A stretch of DNA of 20,655 bases from Chrysochromulina tobinii. Taxonomy: Eukaryota > Haptophyta > Prymnesiales > Chrysochromulinaceae. Positions 1 to 8,786 of the stretch are shown one piece after another. Location: positions 1 through 20,655 of the forward strand of contig JWZX01001435.1 of assembly GCA_001275005.1 (NCBI GenBank), read 5' to 3'. Within the stretch, counting starts at the first letter, position 1. Each line of letters starts with the position of its first letter. A model generated the notes under the pieces. It did not search any database. It had not been told where the DNA came from and worked only from the letters and a program-made list of their open reading frames with translations. Made by a program: the position numbers and the translations under genes.

Positions 1-1413
1 CGAGCTGGCGCTCGCGGTCGCCGAGCGCCCAGAACTCGTCCGTGATCCGCTCCGCCCATTGCTTGTGAAGGTGAAACGGCTTGAAGCTGTGACCGAGGTC
101 TGCAAACTTGAGAGCCACGGGCAGCAGCAGAGGCACGCCCACCAGCGCCTGCGCCTGGAAGGGAGAGGTCCACTCCGCACGCTCGCTCAACTCTAGAGGA
201 ACCCTCTCGGCTCGACCGCCTCGTTGTTCGCCGCCAGTTGAGCGGCCGAAGCACTGTAGCTTGCGGAGTGCTTCTGCAGAGACTACAGCGGCGTGGCCGT
301 GCTGAGCAGCCAGAGTGCGAAGGGTCGAGATGATGTCGAAGTGCATCTTCAGGTCGGTCGCGAGGACCATATCGACAATGAGCTTTCGGCAGAGTTCCTC
401 ATCGTCAGTTGACATTGCGCCGAAGAGGTCGAACGCCGGCGTCGCCGCGAACAGTGTGATGTCGAGTGCAGGTGATGACGCTCGAGGATAGCATCCGCAT
501 GCATCAGCGCGCGCTCCGTCCCCGCCCGCACCTCATGTCGGTTGTTTGTACCGGGGTGGTTGAAGTCGTGGACGAACGCCCCAACGAGGGCGGCGAGCAG
601 TTCCAGCTTCGTGAGGCGCGCCGTCAGGCCAAAGTTGACGATGAAGTAGTGCACGCCTAGCGCAACATCCGCGGCGTGCACTGCATTGTGGTACTCTTGG
701 CCGCCGTAGCACGCCTCGAGGGCACACAGGAAGCGATGTAACACCTCCCGGTTAACGTGGCAAGGCTCGTGCAGCTTGTGCCATTCGAAGAGCGCCTCGC
801 CAACGAGGAGGAGGGCGTGTCCGCCAGAGGCCTTCTGCAGCGCGAGTGTGTCATAGTCCCACGTGTCCAGGCACGCCAGTGCCTCCGCCCTTGCACTGTC
901 GCTGATCATGAGAGGCTCCTTAAACAGCTCACCGGTGAGGGCCATCGTCATGGCTTCCGGCAGCACCCACAATGACGTTGACCTCGTATATTCCTTCGAA
1001 TGTGAACGTGGTCGAGTGCTCCCCGACGAGAGGGAGCCACTGAGAACACTACCAACACTGCCCGCGATGCGCGGGTCGCTTCTCTTCCTGAACGAAGAAG
1101 AAGTCCCGACGAGAATCTCTTGCAGCCAGGACGCAACTCTCTCGGCAGGCGCCTGTTCTTCGCCATGACGAGAGCCTTCTAAGAATATCGAAGTCAGCGA
1201 CAGCCTTTTAAGAAAATCGAAGGACGACGACCGCTGCAGGGCAGCCCGGGCCGCCACAATCTTGTCGAGAGCGTGCACCCAAAGTTTGATCTGGCAAGCA
1301 TCGTCAGGGACGCAGAACTCGCCGATGGGCCTCAACAGATCAGAATCCGTCTGGTCCTCTCCGTTGATCTGGATGCGCGTGCACACTACCTGGATGTTGA
1401 GGTCTTCCATCAT
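1..1413 (-). pseudogene. Cyclic-nucleotide phosphodiesterase, left copy, frameshifted and cut by the window edge
   Basis: The reading frame from 1413 down to 349 encodes the N-terminal part of a class I 3',5'-cyclic nucleotide phosphodiesterase, a family that hydrolyses cAMP and/or cGMP. It carries the metal-site motifs YHNAVHAADV and HDFNHPGTNN (HDxxHxGxxN). It is nearly identical to the copy at 2440-4458 from about position 1 to 1170, but the extreme N-terminus differs. A single missing base near 459 (GTGTGATG here, GTGTGAATG in the other copy) shifts the frame, so the native reading stops at 349. Downstream of the shift the homologous frame is open again to base 1, through the KFADLGH-type metal motif and a TDEFWALGDRER segment, and leaves the window. 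This copy also has a 99-bp in-frame segment (about 180-278) that the other copy lacks. It is a probable pseudogene, or possibly a sequencing error in a functional paralogue. Confidence 0.8.
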
Positions 1414-1595
1414 CTTCTGTAGGAAGGGGGTAAGGATCCCTGAGCGATTGGCTGCTTGAGCGCCCCGCCGGACACTTGGCAGCCAATCGCAAGATCCTGG
1501 TCACCAGCGATTGTAAACTCGAAGCTCTGCGCGCCCCTCGAGGAGACTGAACCATCCTTGCGGCGCGACAAAGCGTTGCTGATCGCGTTGAGCAT
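1414..1595 (-). other. Possible 5' coding remnant of the left phosphodiesterase copy
   Basis: A 61-codon minus-strand frame immediately upstream of the left phosphodiesterase has protein-like composition (SFEFTIAGDQDLAIGC) and runs into the ATG region of that gene in a different frame. Reading from one into the other would need a frame change near 1415-1445. It may be a true N-terminal exon or a second break in the copy. No homologous stretch was found upstream of the right copy. No domain is recognised. Confidence 0.25.
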
Positions 1596-1599
1596 TTCT

Positions 1600-2430
1600 G
1601 ACTCTGAAATGTTGTAATGTGCTCAGCAAATGGACGCGAGATTCGGACGCGGGATTCGCCCCGTGCGTCGGAAGCCGTCGGCTGCCTAAAACTTAGGACT
1701 AATTAGGATTCCTAATTAAGAATCCTAACCCAACAAATCCGCAAGAATCCGCAAAGAATTTTTAGATTCGATTAGAACAACCCTCGAAAACGAATCTCTT
1801 TATCCGGGAAATGTCTAATATGGTGGTCCATGCCTTCGACCATTCAAGTGCTAAAAACACACTAGACACCACCGTGATCACGTGGCAGTCGGTCGGGGCA
1901 CATACATGCGAATATGGACAGACGTCCAGAAACGCAAGAGACGCCCCCCCGATCCGCTAGCGGAAACGCAAGAGAGAGAGAGCATCAGGGAGCGAGCCAG
2001 CGTGCAGCGAGCGGATCAGTCTAGGAGTCTTCAGCGTCACTTGTAGTGAGCGGATGCCGGATCGCCCATCCGCTCGCTAGAGTGGCCCATGTAGTGGCCC
2101 ATGGTATTCCATGGTAGTGGCCACTCTGGGTTAACTCTGGGTGCACGCTGGCCCCAATCTGATCTCGAGGTACTAACATCATGAATGATGAAACGATTAA
2201 CCAATACTACATTTTCCCGCACACAACAAGGAGCCACAGGTGCAAACAGCTACATTGTACCGGTGCTGTGTACACACCACACATGATGGTACACTACACG
2301 TTGCCAGGAGCTCCGCAGCTGCGGGGCGTGGCACACAATCAAAAAAGTAATCCATCGCCCACCCTGGCACGCGCGCGGCGAAGCGGCGATACCATGATTC
2401 GCTTTACACCTTACACGCTCACAGTAGGAT
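1600..2430. other. Gene-free stretch between the two phosphodiesterase copies
   Basis: No convincing coding frame is seen. It is more AT-rich than its surroundings around 1680-1860. It contains a hairpin at 1703-1728 with 9-bp perfect arms (TTAGGATTC and GAATCCTAA) and short reiterated words near 2080-2150 (TAGTGGCC, CTCTGGGT). It lies 5' of the left copy and 3' of the right copy, so it should hold the left copy's promoter. No clear TATA box could be assigned. Confidence 0.5.
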
Positions 2431-2439
2431 AGGCGGATC

Positions 2440-4458
2440 TTAAGCAGTCGGGAAGCTCGAGCGTCTTGTGTGAGCTGTTTGCCCTCGCCGCCGCCACTGC
2501 GGCACAGGTGCAGGCGCCTTGGGCGCCGTGCCAGGCAGGTTCGCATCCCCTGGGGGGCATACGGAAAGTACGGGTTCCCGACGGATTGCATGCTCCATTA
2601 AGGGTTCCCGGCGGATTGCATGCTCCATTAAGAGAGGGCTCATCGCATCGATGACCGAAGATGGCGGACAAGCTGACGAGCCTTCCCCACCACCACCATC
2701 GACCCCGCCACCGTCGCCTCTCCCTCCGTCACCGCCGCCTTTTCCACCGCCGCCTTTTCCACCACCTCCTTCCCCCCCACCGGTGCCACCTTCTGCTCCA
2801 CCCCCGTCGCCTCCGCCATCTCCTCCTTCATACCCGCCGCCCCCTTTTCCACCGCCGCCATCTCCGCCTCCACCTTCGCCGACGCCATCATCCCCACCAC
2901 CACCATCTCCTCCGCTCGTTGCGCGTCCTCCGTCGGCTTCGCGTTGCGAGAGCTCCTCCCATGCCGTCAGGTGCGCTTGCACGCGTAGCCAAGGCAGCAT
3001 GGTTGGGTCGATGAGGTCCGCCACGATCGAGTAGAATGGCACGCAGATGAACTTGAAGAAGCCAACCTGCGACTCGGGCACGTCGCAGTCCGTGTGCCGG
3101 TCGCACAGCGGCGAGAGGGCGATGCCGAGCTGGCGCTCGCGGTCGCCGAGCGCCCAGAACTCGTCCGTGATCCGCTCCGCCCATTGCTTGTGAAGGTGAA
3201 ACGGCTTGAAGCTATGACCGAGGTCTGCAAACTTGAGAGCCACAGCAAGCAGCAGAGGCACCCCCACCAGAGCTTGCGCCTGGAAGGGAGAGGTCCACTC
3301 CGCAGAGACTGCAGCAGCGTGGCCGTGCTGAGCAGCCAGAGTGCGAAGGGTCGAGATGATGTCGACGTGCCTCTTCAGGTCGGTCGCGAGGACCATATCG
3401 ACAATGAGCTTTCGGCAGAGTTCCCGATCGTCAGCTGGCATTGCGCCGAAGAGGTCGAACGCCGGCGTCGCGAGCAGTGTGAATGTCGAGTGCAGGTGGT
3501 GACGCTCGAGGATAGCATCCGTATGCGTCAGCGCGCGCTCCGTCCCCGCCCGCACCTCATGGTTGTTGTTTGTACCGGGGTGGTTGAAGTCGTGGACGAA
3601 CGCCCCAACGAGGGCGGCGAGCAGTTCCAGCTTCGTGAGGCGCGCCGTCAGGCCAAAGTTGACGATGAAGTAGTGCACGCCTAGCGCAACATCCGCGGCG
3701 TGCACTGCATTGTGGTACTCTTGGCCGCCGTAGCACGCCTCGAGGGCACGCAGGAAGCGATGTAACACCATCCGGTCAACGTGGCAAGGCTCGTGCAGCT
3801 TGTGCCATTCGAAGAGCGCCTCGCCAACGAGGAGGAGGGCGTGTCCGCCAGAGGCCTCCTGCAGCGCGAGCGTGTCATAGTCCCACCTGCCCAAGCAAGC
3901 CAGTGCCTCCGCCCGTGCACTGTCGCTGATCGTGAGAGGCTTCTTGAACAGTTCACCGGTGAGGGCCATCGCCATGGCTTCCGGCAAGACCCACAATGAC
4001 AGTGGACTCATGATGTATTCCTTCGAATGTGAACGTGGTCGAGTGCTCCCCCACGTGAGGGAGCCACTGCCAACACTGCCCACGATGCTTGGGGCGCTTC
4101 TCTTCCCGACGAGGGTCTCGACGAGTGTCTCGCGCAGCCAGAAGGCAACTCTCTCGTCAGGCGCCTGTTCGTCGCCTTGACGAGAGCCTTCAATGAAAAT
4201 CGAAGCGAACGAGAGGTGGTAATTGTCCTCGCTCGATGCGTGAGGGTCGACCCAAAGCGCCATTGCTGCAGCTAGCATCAGCTCGAGTTCGAGCTTCAAA
4301 GCGGAGCTCGCACCCTCCCGCTGCATCTCATACTGTTCCTGTCGGAGTAACTCGGTAAAGATCATCGCTGCGCGTGCCGTCGCTTCGCGTGCCGTGCCTC
4401 GCCCGATGATCCTCGGAGCACGGTTCAAGGAGGAGACGACGAATGAATCCATGAGCAC
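2440..4458 (-). CDS. Class I 3',5'-cyclic nucleotide phosphodiesterase (HD-domain), right copy
   Basis: This is an intronless 672-residue frame. The PDEase_I catalytic domain spans roughly residues 175-505. Metal-site motifs are YHNAVHAADV (248-257), HDFNHPGTNN (289-298) and the aspartate in KFADLGH (D411). The purine-clamp glutamine lies in PESQVGF (Q464), followed by ADLIDP. The family hydrolyses cAMP/cGMP, but specificity cannot be read here. No GAF, PAS or membrane segment is evident in the roughly 170 N-terminal residues. The LGDRER segment replaces the common QGDRER. After the domain comes a Gly/Asp/Glu-rich tail of about 100 residues (about 515-605), antisense to a Pro/Ser-rich frame, then a duplicated LMEHAIRREP motif. 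The start at 4458 is the first ATG of the frame; a TATA-like word lies about 125 bp upstream. It is the intact member of a tandem pair. Confidence 0.88.
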   Translation of the reverse strand: MLMDSFVVSSLNRAPRIIGRGTAREATARAAMIFTELLRQEQYEMQREGASSALKLELELMLAAAMALWVDPHASSEDNYHLSFASIFIEGSRQGDEQAPDERVAFWLRETLVETLVGKRSAPSIVGSVGSGSLTWGSTRPRSHSKEYIMSPLSLWVLPEAMAMALTGELFKKPLTISDSARAEALACLGRWDYDTLALQEASGGHALLLVGEALFEWHKLHEPCHVDRMVLHRFLRALEACYGGQEYHNAVHAADVALGVHYFIVNFGLTARLTKLELLAALVGAFVHDFNHPGTNNNHEVRAGTERALTHTDAILERHHLHSTFTLLATPAFDLFGAMPADDRELCRKLIVDMVLATDLKRHVDIISTLRTLAAQHGHAAAVSAEWTSPFQAQALVGVPLLLAVALKFADLGHSFKPFHLHKQWAERITDEFWALGDRERQLGIALSPLCDRHTDCDVPESQVGFFKFICVPFYSIVADLIDPTMLPWLRVQAHLTAWEELSQREADGGRATSGGDGGGGDDGVGEGGGGDGGGGKGGGGYEGGDGGGDGGGAEGGTGGGEGGGGKGGGGKGGGDGGRGDGGGVDGGGGEGSSACPPSSVIDAMSPLLMEHAIRREPLMEHAIRREPVLSVCPPGDANLPGTAPKAPAPVPQWRRRGQTAHTRRSSFPTA
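2572..2631. repeat. 30-bp tandem duplication, two units
   Basis: Units 2572-2601 and 2602-2631 differ at one base (GACGG versus GGCGG). Within the right phosphodiesterase they encode two successive LMEHAIRREP blocks near the C-terminus. Confidence 0.9.
2675..2930. repeat. Low-complexity Pro/Ser (+) or Gly/Asp (-) coding tract
   Basis: The plus strand reads as PPPSPPPP-type codons (CCN and TCN), while the minus strand reads as the glycine-rich tail of the phosphodiesterase. All four TCN serine codons occur on the plus frame. The same third-base changes switch Asp and Glu on the minus frame. PPPSPPPP is the typical motif of algal hydroxyproline-rich extracellular proteins. Confidence 0.8.
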
Positions 4459-4583
4459 TCAAGGTTCGGGCCTCCTTGATGGAACGTTCCTTTTGCACAT
4501 CCAGAACGCTCTGGCCAAATCGAGATTCTTAAGATGCCCGTTCTCCACTGATCTGGTTACTACAACGGAAATTCAGTGTGCAT

Positions 4584-4593
4584 GCATATATAG
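4584..4593 (-). promoter_or_regulatory. TATA-like element upstream of the right phosphodiesterase
   Basis: GCATATATAG lies about 125 bp upstream of the minus-strand start codon at 4458 and reads CTATATATGC on that strand. Placement is plausible for a TATA box with a 5' UTR of about 100 bases. This is based on sequence only. Confidence 0.3.
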
Positions 4594-5019
4594 TTACGAA
4601 ATCAAACAAAAGATATTCTTGCAACGGACCATTCCGCTAACCCCCGAATACCATCGAGCATCGTCGGTAAAGCACGGAAAGAAGCTCCAATCTGCTAACT
4701 TTGCGGCAAAATACATTTCCCTGTCAAAATCTCTCAGAATGTGTCGCCCTTCCCATCTTCCTGGTCCTGTGTTGCCCACCCCTGGGCACAGCTGGGTGTA
4801 AAGCGGGGTGTAGAATCTTCTCCACAGTGTGTCGGGGGCTCGGGGCCATACGCATCGAGTCCCGCGCGGGAGTGGCGCTGCGCCGCTGCCGGTGATGACT
4901 CCTGATGCGCCGATGCACCTGCGGCGTGTGCTCCGCGCCATGCTCAATTTTGGCCATGCTCGACCGCGCCATGCTCCGCGCCAGCGCCGCCCAGCCCGTG
5001 GAGCTCCGCGTACTCGGCT

Positions 5020-5125
5020 GCGACCAAAGTGGAGATGCTCTCTGTACACGGCGCTCCGCGAACTTGGCCGCGACCAAAGTGTGGAGATGCGCTCAGTACG
5101 GTCGTACTCAGTCGCGACCAAAGTG
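5020..5125. repeat. Three spaced copies of GCGACCAAAGTG
   Basis: Exact copies sit at 5020-5031, 5070-5081 and 5114-5125, embedded in a longer degenerate unit (the following GAGATG..CTCAGTACG words are also repeated). Spacings are 50 and 44 bp. They lie 225-330 bp upstream of the armadillo gene start and could be regulatory sites or a decayed tandem repeat. Confidence 0.6.
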
Positions 5126-5277
5126 GATACGCGCTCAGTACGGCGCTGGTTGTCGTCATGTCGACGCTCAGAATGGGCACGAAAGGCGAAAGTCGGGCGC
5201 CGTAATGGGCTCTTTCGTGTTCGAAAGAAGTCAAAGCCGCGTGGTCGAGCGAGTGTAGTCCTCCGCACACATAAGAG

Positions 5278-5290
5278 TATATTGTATATT
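5278..5290 (+). promoter_or_regulatory. TATA-like element upstream of the armadillo gene
   Basis: TATATTGTATATT lies 60-72 bp upstream of the ATG at 5350, in otherwise GC-rich DNA. This is a plausible core promoter position, judged only from composition and spacing. Confidence 0.35.
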
Positions 5291-5349
5291 GCGCGTCGCG
5301 GTGGTTTCATCTTTAATCTCTCTGAAAGAGAGCGCTCTCTTGGGCATCC

Positions 5350-7329
5350 ATGGAGCCAATTCGGGCGCCGTCAGTGACGTCGACGTCAACGCCACCGCCG
5401 CCGTTCGCGCCACGTGCGACGGGGTCGCTTGCCAGACGCCTCGCCTTTGGGCGCACTAGCGCAAATGAGCCGCCGAAATGGGAAACTCGTTTGAACAAGA
5501 CGCTCGACGCTGATCAAGTCATCATGTTCGTCGACGCGATGCTCAAGATGCCCGGAAACCGAATGGTGCAGCGGCAGGGCTGCTACGCACTTTGGAAGAT
5601 CTCTTTAGATGACACGGTAGGTCGGCGGGCGGCGCTCGGGTGCAGTGGGCCCGTCGCCGTGGTGACTGCGATGCGCACATATGCAGATGACGCTGAGATC
5701 GGACGTCATGGATGTGCTGCGTTGGAGAATATGACTCTTGATGAACAGGCGAGCAAGGCGTGTATCGAGGCCGGAGCGCCTGCTGCCGTTCTCGCTATGC
5801 TACGCTCGCACGAAAACGACATTGAGCTGCAGCGGCTCGGCCTCGGTGCGCTTCAGAATATGGCCTATGGAGATGAGAGCGTGAAGCAGGCCCTGGTGCG
5901 AATTCATGTGGTCCAAGTTGCGGTCGACATCATGAAGGCATATCTGCCGACCGCGAACGATGCCGCAGCGCCCAAACCACCCCCTATACCTGCTTCGGTC
6001 ACTGCTCTGGAAGCGAACGAGGGCGACGGCGCTCGTGGTCAGCCGACATCAAAGCTCGCCGACGACGTAGCCGCCGCTGGGGACAACGAGAATGAACAAC
6101 CCATGCTCGCCTGGTCACAAAAGGAAATCCAGCGGAACGGATGTGGCGTGCTTAGAAATATTGCGCTCGGTTCGGAGAAGCTGAAGCACCACGTCTTTGC
6201 GCATAACGGCATCGAGGCCATCGTCGAGGCAATGCGTGCGTACCCCAGCTCTGTCGAGATACAGGCGACTTCATGTGCGGCGTTGCATCACATCGTTGCA
6301 GGAGATGTGAAGCGACCGAAAGAGATCTCAGCCGAAGCTACGGCACGCAGGAAGGAGCTCATCCAGTCCGGTGGCCTCATCAACCTGCTCGAAGCCATGC
6401 AGCAGCACGAGCACAATGTGGACGTGCAGCGAAACGGATGCGCTATGTTGTGTAGCATGGCGCTAGGCGACAAGGCGTGCAAGAAGCAGCTCGTGCGGAC
6501 GGGCGCTCAGGTGAGCATTGCGGCCGCCATGGCAGCTCATGACAGCGACAAGGAGCTGCTACACTCTGGCGTTTGGGTGATTCAGCTCCTCGCGACCGTT
6601 ACGGGCATGAATGAGTGTCTCGCGATTGCGAGGGCCGGTGGAGTTGCATCCGTGACGGGAGCTATGATGGGATTTGTGGAGGATCTGACGATGTGCAGCC
6701 GCGGATGCGCTGCGCTGAGCAGCCTTGCCAGCGGTGGTGAGACCGAGGACGACCGCAAGGAAATTGGCCAACTCATCGTGACGGCGGGGGGGCCGTCTGC
6801 AATCGCCTTGGCGCTCACGGTGCACCAGGAAGACTCGGGGCTGCAAGCATCGGGACTCGCCGCGCTCACCAGCCTCGCGAACGTCGACGCAAAGTCCCGC
6901 AGCATCCTTGTGCAGCTTGGTGCTTGCCAGTCTATTGTGACCTCGATGAGGGCGCACAAAATGGACGTGCAGGTGCAGCGTGATGGTTGCCGCGCACTGG
7001 AGAGCATCTCCATGGGCGATTCTATGTACTCGCACACCCCTACGCCTAGCAAACAAGCCGTAGTCGAGGCGGGCGGTTCGTCCGTGCTACTGGCTGCGCT
7101 GAGGAACCACAATGACGACGTTGAGGTGCGGATACACGCCAACGGTGCCTTGAAGAACATTGCCGCAACGATACGGAAGCTTCACTTGTCGAGCCGAAGG
7201 CCAGATGGGCTAGGAGGGGGCGACTCGCGCGAGTTCCCACGAATCGACGAAAGAAAGGTCTATCGCGCCCCCCCCGGCTATCTGGCAGCGACTGCGAGTG
7301 CAACTGGCAGGAAGGCCGCCCATCAATGA
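5350..7329 (+). CDS. Armadillo-repeat protein
   Basis: This is an intronless 659-residue frame. Eleven armadillo-type units of about 42-44 residues can be recognised from their anchors: VQRQGCYALWKI (~73), IGRHGCAALENM (~117), LQRLGLGALQNM (~160), IQRNGCGVLRNI (~260), IQATSCAALHHI (~304), VQRNGCAMLCSM (~359), LLHSGVWVIQLL (~403), MCSRGCAALSSL (~448), LQASGLAALTSL (~498), VQRDGCRALESI (~542) and VRIHANGALKNI (~593). Each is followed by a second helix of the (A)xxxVVxAMxxH type. A poorly conserved Pro/Ala/Asp-rich loop of about 55 residues interrupts the array near 200-255. The N-terminus (1-50) is Pro/Thr-rich and the C-terminus is basic and disordered, with no signal peptide or membrane segment. 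Such arrays form a superhelix that binds other proteins; the partner cannot be inferred. The start is the first ATG, 60 bp after a TATA-like word. Confidence 0.88.
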   Translation: MEPIRAPSVTSTSTPPPPFAPRATGSLARRLAFGRTSANEPPKWETRLNKTLDADQVIMFVDAMLKMPGNRMVQRQGCYALWKISLDDTVGRRAALGCSGPVAVVTAMRTYADDAEIGRHGCAALENMTLDEQASKACIEAGAPAAVLAMLRSHENDIELQRLGLGALQNMAYGDESVKQALVRIHVVQVAVDIMKAYLPTANDAAAPKPPPIPASVTALEANEGDGARGQPTSKLADDVAAAGDNENEQPMLAWSQKEIQRNGCGVLRNIALGSEKLKHHVFAHNGIEAIVEAMRAYPSSVEIQATSCAALHHIVAGDVKRPKEISAEATARRKELIQSGGLINLLEAMQQHEHNVDVQRNGCAMLCSMALGDKACKKQLVRTGAQVSIAAAMAAHDSDKELLHSGVWVIQLLATVTGMNECLAIARAGGVASVTGAMMGFVEDLTMCSRGCAALSSLASGGETEDDRKEIGQLIVTAGGPSAIALALTVHQEDSGLQASGLAALTSLANVDAKSRSILVQLGACQSIVTSMRAHKMDVQVQRDGCRALESISMGDSMYSHTPTPSKQAVVEAGGSSVLLAALRNHNDDVEVRIHANGALKNIAATIRKLHLSSRRPDGLGGGDSREFPRIDERKVYRAPPGYLAATASATGRKAAHQ

Positions 7330-7670
7330 TCGAATACTTAGACACATAGCCGATATGTACAACGCTCAGTTCACCATAGTTCACCGCCGTGCTACCGCCG
7401 TGCTCCGAACCGGCACGTCCAAACAGGCCTTTTCAACAGCCGAACATCGGCTTTCAGGCCATAGGAGCCTAGAGGATTCCTAGTACAAGACAGAGAGCGC
7501 GACATGTTCATGTAGAGTTGCAATGTGTTCGTGGCCTGTGTGCGATCGCAAATCGGTATAATGATAGCGAATAAGCGCGCGTAGACCGTAGTTCCGGAGA
7601 AGTGCGGAGAGCGGCGTCCGTACGGTATAATAAGTAGTAGTGTCTTTCTTTAGTTTGTCTTATATTCACC

Positions 7671-8679
7671 TGTAACTGCGTGTATAGAAAAGTTTTTCTT
7701 TTGTCTCACCGGACCGTACCTAACGAGGCGGGCGACCATCGGGCGGCTAGAACTCCCCCTTGGCAGGGGGCGGTTCGTTTGCGACCCCCCTACGAGAAGC
7801 CCCCACAAGTATAACGGCCTATACGGTCCGGGGTTCATCAGTGTGATGACACCCGGGGACCCCTTACCTCCCCCCTCCCGACACATCGAACCCCCCTTTT
7901 CCGTAGGGGAAGCTCGGGAGGTTGTGGAAAAACCATCCACCCTGGGGAGGATTTTTCGATGCGTTTCACGGCCCGCCCCCGGATGGGGGGGCGTCGCGCC
8001 GTAGGGCGACAGTGTCGTGGTGGTCCTCGTCGTGGCCGACCCCTTATGGGGAGCCGGCCGCGCCCGCCCCCTGAGGGGGAGGGCGGTGACGAGATTGTGT
8101 TCTTTAGGGATTTGTGTGTGTGTATTTGTAAGAAAGTGGTGTGTGTCAGTATTGACTTGACTTGTTTTTACTGGGAGGTGTTTTGGGGATGGACTTTCTT
8201 TTGGGAACTTTCTTCTTTTGGGAACTTTCTTTCTCTTTCTTTCTTCTTTGTGAGCGTGAAGACGGTTGATGATGGAAAACAGGCCATCTGAATGGAGCTC
8301 GAGCGTGCGCTGGTGGGGGTCCCTGAGGAGAGTCGCGAAGCGGCGAGCGTCATTGGGAATCTGCTGAGAGAGGTCGTTTGAGGTCTATAGCCGGAAGGAG
8401 CGAGGCTCCCACGCAGCATCTTCAGGGAGCGCCGAGGCACTATGAAGTAGGATTGAGAGATAGAGTGCGCGCGCGCGCATCGCGGAGATGGTGATGAGGG
8501 CCACGATGAGAATCGATCTTGGGCCTGCCAGGCTAGTTAGTGGGAGGCCGGGCAGGCTGGGGGGTCGCGCGAGCTTGAGAGGGCGAGCTGGGCCCGCGCT
8601 GGCGGGCGGGTTCGAGCGTAGATGGGCGGGCTCCACCGACATTTTTAAAGTTTTGTCAAACTTTGTAACTGCGTGTATA
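7671..8679. repeat. 16-bp direct repeats bracketing the hairpin-rich segment
   Basis: TGTAACTGCGTGTATA occurs exactly at 7671-7686 and at 8664-8679, 993 bp apart. The enclosed segment has a base composition unlike its flanks. This arrangement is compatible with a target-site duplication around an inserted element, but no terminal inverted repeats or poly-A tail are clear. Confidence 0.5.
7755..8085. repeat. Cluster of C-run/G-run hairpins
   Basis: Hairpins read directly: 7755-7770 (CCCCC..GGGGG); 7825-7861 (arms of about 16 nt, GGTCCGGGGT..ACCCGGGGACC type); 7875-7920 (CTCCCGA..TCGGGAG enclosing CCCC..GGGG at 7893-7909); 7974-7993 (CGCCCCC..GGGGGGGCG); 7993-8010 (GTCGC..GCGAC); 8040-8051 (CCCCTTATGGGG); and 8061-8085 (11-nt arms with one mismatch, loop TGA). 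Their density resembles organellar GC clusters, but here they occur in DNA that looks nuclear. Confidence 0.75.
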
Positions 8680-8741
8680 ACTATAAGCGCTAAGCGGACG
8701 GGAGGATACAGCATACACCATGAGCATACACACACCCTGGA

Positions 8742-8786
8742 GGGTGCGTAAACGCACCCACCTCGCAACCTACCTGCGTATACGCA
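8742..8786. repeat. Two adjacent GCGTA-type palindromes
   Basis: GGGTGCGTAAACGCACCC (8742-8759) has 8-bp perfect arms around AA. TGCGTATACGCA (8775-8786) is a perfect 12-bp palindrome. They share the GCGT/ACGC core. Confidence 0.7.

Larger units (their letters stand above)
4459..5349. other. Divergent intergenic region between the phosphodiesterase and the armadillo gene
   Basis: About 890 bp separate two divergently transcribed starts. Several open frames cross it on both strands but are repetitive and match nothing recognised. It contains three copies of GCGACCAAAGTG (5020-5125) and TATA-like words near each gene. It presumably carries both promoters. Confidence 0.5.

Noticed and set aside
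180-278. The 99-bp extra segment as an intron of the left phosphodiesterase
   Set aside because: It has no GT-AG ends on the coding strand in any alignment of the boundaries and stays in frame without stops.
2519-3034. Independent plus-strand Pro-rich gene overlapping the phosphodiesterase tail
   Set aside because: The frame is low-complexity and continues into sequence that is clearly antisense to the conserved phosphodiesterase domain, so it is kept only as a hypothesis about origin.
4594-5310. 238-codon minus-strand frame in the divergent intergenic region
   Set aside because: Arg/Ser/Thr-rich sequence made from the degenerate repeats, with two other frames also open over the same span and no recognisable domain.
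7650-7940. Short minus-strand frame across the hairpin cluster
   Set aside because: Its composition reflects the C- and G-runs; no domain or codon pattern supports coding.
8460-8480. Alternating CG run as a functional Z-DNA site
   Set aside because: Short simple sequence; a similar one occurs at 9767-9787, and nothing nearby gives it a role.
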